Positions 59,575-64,000 of a stretch of DNA of 64,000 bases are shown piece by piece (the first letter of the stretch is position 1; each line of letters begins with the position of its first letter). The notes beneath the pieces are model-generated. The model worked only from the letters and a program-made list of their open reading frames with translations, was not told the DNA's origin and ran no database searches. The DNA is from VXNE01 sp965208745. GTDB taxonomy: Bacteria; Pseudomonadota; Gammaproteobacteria; Pseudomonadales; Azotimanducaceae. The stretch is from NCBI GenBank assembly GCA_965208745.1, contig CBDBPN010000004.1, forward strand, positions 1,302,001-1,366,000. Direction: 5' to 3'. The position numbers and the translations under genes were made by a program.

Positions 59575-61992
59575 ATGCAAACCCGCACATCCACGCTGGC
59601 GGCAGCCTTGCTGCTCGCCGTACCCGTCGCCGAGGCGCTTGCACAGGAGGAAGCGGACAGTGCCGCGCCGATCGAGGAAGTCGTGGTCATCGGCTCCCGG
59701 TTCGCGACGGCGCGGTCCGCCTCGGACGCCGTCGCTCCCGTGGACGTGCTCTCCTCCGAAGACATCGGCCGCGTCGGCAACCACGCGGACCTGACGGACA
59801 GCCTGCGCGCCCTCGCACCTTCCTACAACGCTCCGACGGCGTCGGGAGACGGGGACACGTTCGTGCGCTCCACCTCGTTGCGGGGGCTCGCGCCCGACCA
59901 GACCCTGGTGATGATCAACGGCAAGCGGCGCCACCGCGCGGCCCTGATCGCCGAGTTCGTTCCCGCCGCCGGGAAGGGGGCCCACGGCCCCAACATCGGC
60001 CTGATCCCGGCGATCGCCGTCGAGCGCGTGGAGATCCTGCGCGACGGCGCCGTCGCCCAGTACGGCGCCGACGCCATCGCGGGCGTCATCAACCTGCGCA
60101 TGAAGGATGCCGCTGAGGGCGGCGAGTTCCGTGTCGACTACGGTCGGTTCTTCGAAGGCGAGGAGAGCATGAAGGCGGCCGGCAACGTCGGACTACCCCT
60201 TGGCGACGATGGTTTCCTCAACATCAGCCTCGAGTTCGTCGACAACGAGGGGCTGTCGCGCGGCCGACAACGGCCCAACGCGCAGGCACTGATCGACGCC
60301 GGCGTCCAGGGCGTCGGGGTCGATGCGCCCTTCGACGACGCTCCGTTCGTGCAGACCTGGGGGCGACCACAGACCGAGGACTACCGCTTCTTCCTGAACG
60401 GCGGCGTGCCCCTGTCCGACACCGCGGATGCGTACTTCCACGCCAACTACGCGTCCACCGAGGGCCGGTACCGCTTCTTCTACCGGTCCGGCGACAACCC
60501 GGCGACACAAGCCAACGAGGCGCACAGCACGATCCGGGCGCTCGGCATCGAGGACCGGCTGCCGCAGGGGTTCACCCCGTTCTTCGACGGCGACCACCGG
60601 GACTACAGCATCGTTACGGGAGTCCGCGGCGACGCCGGCGGCCTGGGCTACGACTTCAGCGTCGGCCACGGCGAGGACACGCTCGACTTCTTCCTGAACA
60701 ACACCGTCAATCCGGACGTCGGCCTGGGCTCGAACGGCCTGCCCGCGCAGATGGACTTCGACGTCGGCGCCCTGCGGCAGGAGGAACTCAACCTCAACGC
60801 CGATTTCACGCGGCGCCTCACCGACAGCGTGCAGTTCGCCTTCGGGGCGGAGTGGCGCAAAGAGACGTTCTCCGTGATCGCCGGGGAGGGCAACTCTTAC
60901 CTGGGCGCCGGATCCAGTGGCTTCAAGGGCCTGGAGCCGATCAACGCCGGCACGTTCTCCCGCCACAACAGCGCGCTGTACGGCGAGTTCGAGCAGGAAG
61001 TCGGAACGCGCGCCCTGCTGCAGTACGCGCTGCGCTACGAGGACTTCTCCGACTTCGGCGACACGTGGAACGGCAAGCTCGCCGGCCGCGTCGACGTCTC
61101 CGACTGGTTCACGGTACGCGCGTCCGTTAACACGGGCTTCCACGCCCCGACACCGGGACAGTCGAACCTGCAGAAAATCACCACCACGTTCGACAACGAC
61201 ACCGGCCTGCAGGTCGAGTCGGGCACGGTGCCGCCCGACCATCCCTCCGCCCTCGCCGCCGGCGGAGCGCCCCTCGAGGAGGAGCAGTCCATCGACTACA
61301 GCATCGGCCTCTGGGCCGCAGTCGGGCCGGTGGAGGTCACCGCGGACCTGTACACCATCGACATCGACGGGCGCATCTACAAGACGCAGAACCTCCCGTT
61401 CTTCGACGCCGCCGGCGTCGCCCGGAACGTGCAGTTCTTCACCAACGCGCTGAACCTCGATGTGACCGGCGTCGACGTCGTGGCGTCGATGCACTTCGAC
61501 TGGGGGGACTCGGGCGTGCGCACGGATCTCAGCTTCGCCTACAACCACAACGAGGTGGACGTGGCCAGCCAGTCACGGGTGAACGGCATCCTCCCGGTGA
61601 GCGCCGCCGACGTGGAGGACATCGAACAGAGCTATCCGGAAGACCGTTTCAGCATCACGGCCAGCACGCTGCTGACCCCGCGCCTCGACCTCATGGTGCG
61701 CGCCAACTACTACGGCGAGCACTACGACGAGCGGGGGCGGATCCGGGGCGTCGACGGCAACGCGCCCACCAAGCTGCTCGGGTCAACCGTCTTCGTCGAC
61801 CTCGAACTTCGCTTCGACGTGGGCGACCACACGCGCCTGGCCTTCGGCGGCACGAACGTGCTCGACGAGTATCCGGACGTGATCGGACCTCCTTACGCGA
61901 ACCGGCTGAACGTCGGCCTGCCGTACGCGCGGCGCACCGCGGCCAACTTCGAGGGCGGCTCCTGGTATCTGAGGGCGTCCTACCACTGGTGA
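59575..61992 (+). CDS. TonB-dependent receptor
   Basis: 805 residues, ATG 59575 after GGGAGGTC. Signal peptide MQTRTSTLAAALLLAVPVAE, TonB-box-like IEEVVVIGSRF, plug motifs TSLRGLAPDQTLVMINGKRRH near 98 and VERVEILRDGAVAQYGADAIAG near 152. The plug's QTLVMINGKRRHR form is typical of the receptor branch without SusD partners. The barrel includes VRASVNTGFHAPTPGQSN near 513 and ends GSWYLRASYHW. It diverges from the carboxyltransferase gene over 158 bp. No adjacent regulator. Confidence 0.92.
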   Translation: MQTRTSTLAAALLLAVPVAEALAQEEADSAAPIEEVVVIGSRFATARSASDAVAPVDVLSSEDIGRVGNHADLTDSLRALAPSYNAPTASGDGDTFVRSTSLRGLAPDQTLVMINGKRRHRAALIAEFVPAAGKGAHGPNIGLIPAIAVERVEILRDGAVAQYGADAIAGVINLRMKDAAEGGEFRVDYGRFFEGEESMKAAGNVGLPLGDDGFLNISLEFVDNEGLSRGRQRPNAQALIDAGVQGVGVDAPFDDAPFVQTWGRPQTEDYRFFLNGGVPLSDTADAYFHANYASTEGRYRFFYRSGDNPATQANEAHSTIRALGIEDRLPQGFTPFFDGDHRDYSIVTGVRGDAGGLGYDFSVGHGEDTLDFFLNNTVNPDVGLGSNGLPAQMDFDVGALRQEELNLNADFTRRLTDSVQFAFGAEWRKETFSVIAGEGNSYLGAGSSGFKGLEPINAGTFSRHNSALYGEFEQEVGTRALLQYALRYEDFSDFGDTWNGKLAGRVDVSDWFTVRASVNTGFHAPTPGQSNLQKITTTFDNDTGLQVESGTVPPDHPSALAAGGAPLEEEQSIDYSIGLWAAVGPVEVTADLYTIDIDGRIYKTQNLPFFDAAGVARNVQFFTNALNLDVTGVDVVASMHFDWGDSGVRTDLSFAYNHNEVDVASQSRVNGILPVSAADVEDIEQSYPEDRFSITASTLLTPRLDLMVRANYYGEHYDERGRIRGVDGNAPTKLLGSTVFVDLELRFDVGDHTRLAFGGTNVLDEYPDVIGPPYANRLNVGLPYARRTAANFEGGSWYLRASYHW

Positions 61993-62038
61993 CCAGCCGC
62001 CGGCAGGCGGGGTCCGAGGCAGAGGTAGAGTCGGGATA

Positions 62039-62057
62039 CGCGGCGCCCGGCGCCGCG
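62039..62057. terminator. GC palindrome between convergent genes
   Basis: cgcggcgcc and ggcgccgcg are perfect inverted arms with a single central base, placed 47 bp after the TonB receptor and 32 bp before the convergent RRM gene end. It is a possible bidirectional terminator stem; there is no T tract. Confidence 0.35.
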
Positions 62058-62088
62058 CCAATCCCTGGCTGGAAGCCTGACGCGCGGC

Positions 62089-62349
62089 TTAGCGCCGCAT
62101 GCGGTCGCCTCGCGGCCGCGCCTGGTTGACCGTGATCATGCGTCCCTGGAGTTGCGTCGAATTCAACTCCTTGATCGCGCGGTCCGCCTCGCCGTTGTTC
62201 GGCATCTCGACGAAGCCGAACCCCTTCGAACGCCCGGTTTCCCGGTCCATGATGACCGTGGCGTCCTGCACATGGCCGTATTCGCCAAACAGCTCCGACA
62301 GGTCCTCGGAGGTGATGCCGTATGGCATGTTGCCGATGTAGATCCTCAA
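62089..62349 (-). CDS. RRM-type RNA-binding protein, TTG start
   Basis: 86 residues, a single RNA-recognition motif of the bacterial/cyanobacterial Rbp type. RNP2 is IYIGNM at 3-8 and RNP1 is KGFGFVEM at 42-49, with the standard beta-alpha-beta-beta-alpha-beta spacing and a basic C-terminal tail (ARPRGDRMRR). The start codon is TTG at 62349, because the next ATG (codon 8) would delete half of RNP2. GGGAGACG 13 bp upstream can serve as Shine-Dalgarno. Probably post-transcriptional RNA chaperone; targets unknown. It converges with the TonB receptor gene. Confidence 0.9.
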   Translation of the reverse strand: MRIYIGNMPYGITSEDLSELFGEYGHVQDATVIMDRETGRSKGFGFVEMPNNGEADRAIKELNSTQLQGRMITVNQARPRGDRMRR

Positions 62350-62651
62350 GTGCTTCGTCTCCCGTCCAAGTCCAACTCCGTCACCTCATCGGCGCCCACG
62401 GCACTGATCCAAATTCAAAACGCGCACGCATGCTGAAAACCTGCGAGAACGCAGGTATTCGTTGCGGAGCGAACACGTATCTATGGATCAGGAGCCCGAG
62501 GAGGCCAACGGCGGCTGGAGTCAATCCGTTGCATACTAGCAGCGATGGTGTCGGGCGGCCAGCAATAGTTCATGACCATTTCCTGGCGGTCCGGCGTGCC
62601 CGGCGCCCCCGCCCCCGCCGGTAACGCGCCGCCAGGCGCCCGCGCCTCCCG
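62350..62651. other. 300-bp divergent intergenic region
   Basis: Lies between the divergent RRM and MFS genes and should hold both promoters. It includes a locally AT-richer part (62400-62480) and the C-rich stretch just before the MFS start. No gene, hairpin or repeat that I can support. Confidence 0.5.
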
Positions 62652-63962
62652 ATGAGCGAGCCCGCCGCGGACGCGACCCCCCGGCGCGAATTCTCTCCGC
62701 GTTACCGCGGTTACGTGCTGTTCGTGCTGATGGGGGTGAACCTCTTCAACTTCGGGGACCGCGCGATCCTCGGCGTCCTCATCCAGCCCATCAAGGAGGA
62801 ACTCGGCGCCAGCGACACCGAGATGGGCATCCTGACGGGCCTCGCCTTCGCCATCTTTTACGCCGTCTGCGGATTCCCCATCGCCCGTCTGGCGGACAAG
62901 GGTCTGCGGGTGCGCGTCATCGCCTGGGCGATGGCCATCTGGAGCCTCATGACGGCCGTGTCGGGACTGGCCGGCGCCTACTGGCACCTGCTGCTCGCCC
63001 GGATCGGGGTCGGCATCGGCGAAGCCGGGGGCAGTCCGCCGTCCCAGGCGCTGCTGGCGGACTACTTCCCCATCGAACAGCGCGCGCGGGCTATCGCCGT
63101 GTTCGTCGCGGGCGCCCACATCGGCATCTTCCTCGGGACGCTGCTCGCCGGCTACATCGGGCACGAGTACGGCTGGCGCACGGCCTTCATCGTGCTCGGG
63201 CTTCCCGGGGTGGCCTTCGCCCTGCTGGTCCGCTACACCGTGGCCGAGGCGCCGCCGCGGGGGCGCGTCGAAAGCCTGGCCTCGCCCCTGCGCAGCGGGT
63301 CCCTGTGGCAGGCCACGCGGCACCTGTTCGAGGGACGCGCGTTCCGTCACCTGATGATCGCCGTCGGCATCCTGTGGTTCAGCAACGTGGGCGCCGGGCA
63401 ATGGCACGCGCCGTTCCTGCAGCGTTCCCATGAGCTCTCCCTGAAGGAAGTGGGCTTCCTGCTGAGCCTGCTGAGCATCCCGAACCTGATCGCCGTCATG
63501 GTCGGGGGCTACATCGCGGACCGGCTGTCGAGACGCAACCCCGCCTGGCAGGTGTACGTCCCCCTCCTCGGGACCCTGATCTCGATACCCTTCCTGCTGG
63601 GTTTCTACCTGGCGCCCACCTGGCAGCTCGCCTTCGCCTCGGCGGTCCTCGCGATGCTGGCCGCCGGCGTTTTCGCCGGCGTACTGCTGGCGGCCGTGCA
63701 GGGCCTCGTCGGACCTCACGCACGGGCCCTGGCCGGCGCGATCCTGATGTTCTCCTCCAACCTGATCGGCGTCGGGCTCGGCCCGTTCGCCGTAGGCGCG
63801 CTGTCGGACCTGCTGGCCCCGGCCTTCGGCGACGAGTCCCTCCGGTGGGCGCTGGTGGTGATGAAGGCGCTGCCGCTGCTGGCCGTCTGGCAAATGTGGC
63901 TGGCGGCCCGCGTGTTCACCGAGGAACTGCGGGAGGCTCCTCCCACCGCGGCGCAGCCGTGA
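62652..63962 (+). CDS. MFS transporter, spinster-like
   Basis: 436 residues, about 12 transmembrane helices. YVLFVLMGVNLFNFGDRAILG begins helix 1; GFPIARLADKGLRV is the loop 2-3 signature; GVGIGEAGGSPPSQALLADYF and GTLLAGYIGHEYGWRTAF match the paralogue at 40859. The cytoplasmic link AEAPPRGRVES separates the halves. Substrate unknown. ATG 62652. The stop overlaps the next start (GTGA at 63959-63962), so it heads an operon continuing beyond the window. Confidence 0.9.
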   Translation: MSEPAADATPRREFSPRYRGYVLFVLMGVNLFNFGDRAILGVLIQPIKEELGASDTEMGILTGLAFAIFYAVCGFPIARLADKGLRVRVIAWAMAIWSLMTAVSGLAGAYWHLLLARIGVGIGEAGGSPPSQALLADYFPIEQRARAIAVFVAGAHIGIFLGTLLAGYIGHEYGWRTAFIVLGLPGVAFALLVRYTVAEAPPRGRVESLASPLRSGSLWQATRHLFEGRAFRHLMIAVGILWFSNVGAGQWHAPFLQRSHELSLKEVGFLLSLLSIPNLIAVMVGGYIADRLSRRNPAWQVYVPLLGTLISIPFLLGFYLAPTWQLAFASAVLAMLAAGVFAGVLLAAVQGLVGPHARALAGAILMFSSNLIGVGLGPFAVGALSDLLAPAFGDESLRWALVVMKALPLLAVWQMWLAARVFTEELREAPPTAAQP

Positions 63963-64000
63963 CCTGGCGTACGGGCACCCTGTTCGTGGCGCTATCGCTG
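63959..64000 (+). CDS. start of an exported protein, cut by the window edge
   Basis: A GTG at 63959 overlaps the MFS stop as GTGA and reads 14 codons (TWRTGTLFVALSL after the start). It looks like the basic and hydrophobic parts of a signal peptide. It is too short to classify. Confidence 0.4.
   Translation, partial: MTWRTGTLFVALSL

Overview
The window is a GC-rich (roughly two-thirds G+C by eye), densely coded stretch of a Gram-negative chromosome. Four TonB-dependent outer-membrane receptors, several predicted lipoproteins and a battery of exported peptidases point to an uncultured proteobacterium, most likely gammaproteobacterial, that scavenges peptides and small organic molecules. A host-associated or marine lifestyle is plausible but not shown by the sequence. 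No replication genes, rRNA, phage structural genes, integrase, transposase or CRISPR array are visible. The only RNA gene I can support is tRNA-Val(CAC).

Layout. 0-8 kb: a partial TonB receptor diverges from a gamma-glutamyltransferase (GGT1). Then come three broken genes in a row (glutamine-synthetase-like, M29-like aminopeptidase, cytochrome P450) and a PuuD-like amidase. 8-21 kb: an S9 dipeptidyl peptidase fused to a cyclophilin, two stand-alone ATP-binding/nuclease-like proteins, an operon of GGT2, S9 peptidase and serine hydrolase, and an esterase. 21.4-28.2 kb: a ruined type I restriction-modification island (hsdR with two frameshifts, an internally deleted AAA ATPase, a DUF4276-like stub, an AlbA_2/ATPase protein, half an hsdS, the N-terminus of hsdM). 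28.2-34.3 kb: a TonB receptor, CocE hydrolase and broken phytanoyl-CoA-dioxygenase operon, bracketed by two fragments of one esterase gene and by a second hsdM scrap, with a HicAB pair whose toxin is frameshifted. 34.3-42.2 kb: a four-gene operon (esterase, DUF885 metallopeptidase-like, S9 peptidase, amidohydrolase) and a divergent MFS transporter. 42.3-47 kb: an operon of broken aminotransferase, broken sulfatase, amidohydrolase and M19-like protein. 47-58 kb: two DUF4143 ATPases, one other ATPase, VapBC, an acyl-CoA dehydrogenase, a TonB receptor, a VOC protein, an LLM-type oxidoreductase and tRNA-Val. 58-64 kb: an acyl-CoA carboxylase carboxyltransferase, a fourth TonB receptor, an RRM protein and a second MFS transporter.

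How the genes fit together. TonB receptors import substrates across the outer membrane. Lipoprotein or exported GGTs, S9 peptidases, a DUF885 protein, CocE and esterases would process peptides and esters in the envelope. Amidohydrolases, an M19-like protein and MFS carriers would finish and move the products. The substrates cannot be named from sequence.

The two most striking themes are these. First, there is a natural fusion of a proline-specific dipeptidyl peptidase with a prolyl cis-trans isomerase domain (8346-11363). Second, gene decay is concentrated in blocks. At least six genes or gene pairs carry internal deletions that keep both ends but remove the middle. Several others carry single-base frameshifts or an amber stop. 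This could be real genome erosion or a misassembly signature, and read mapping would separate the two.
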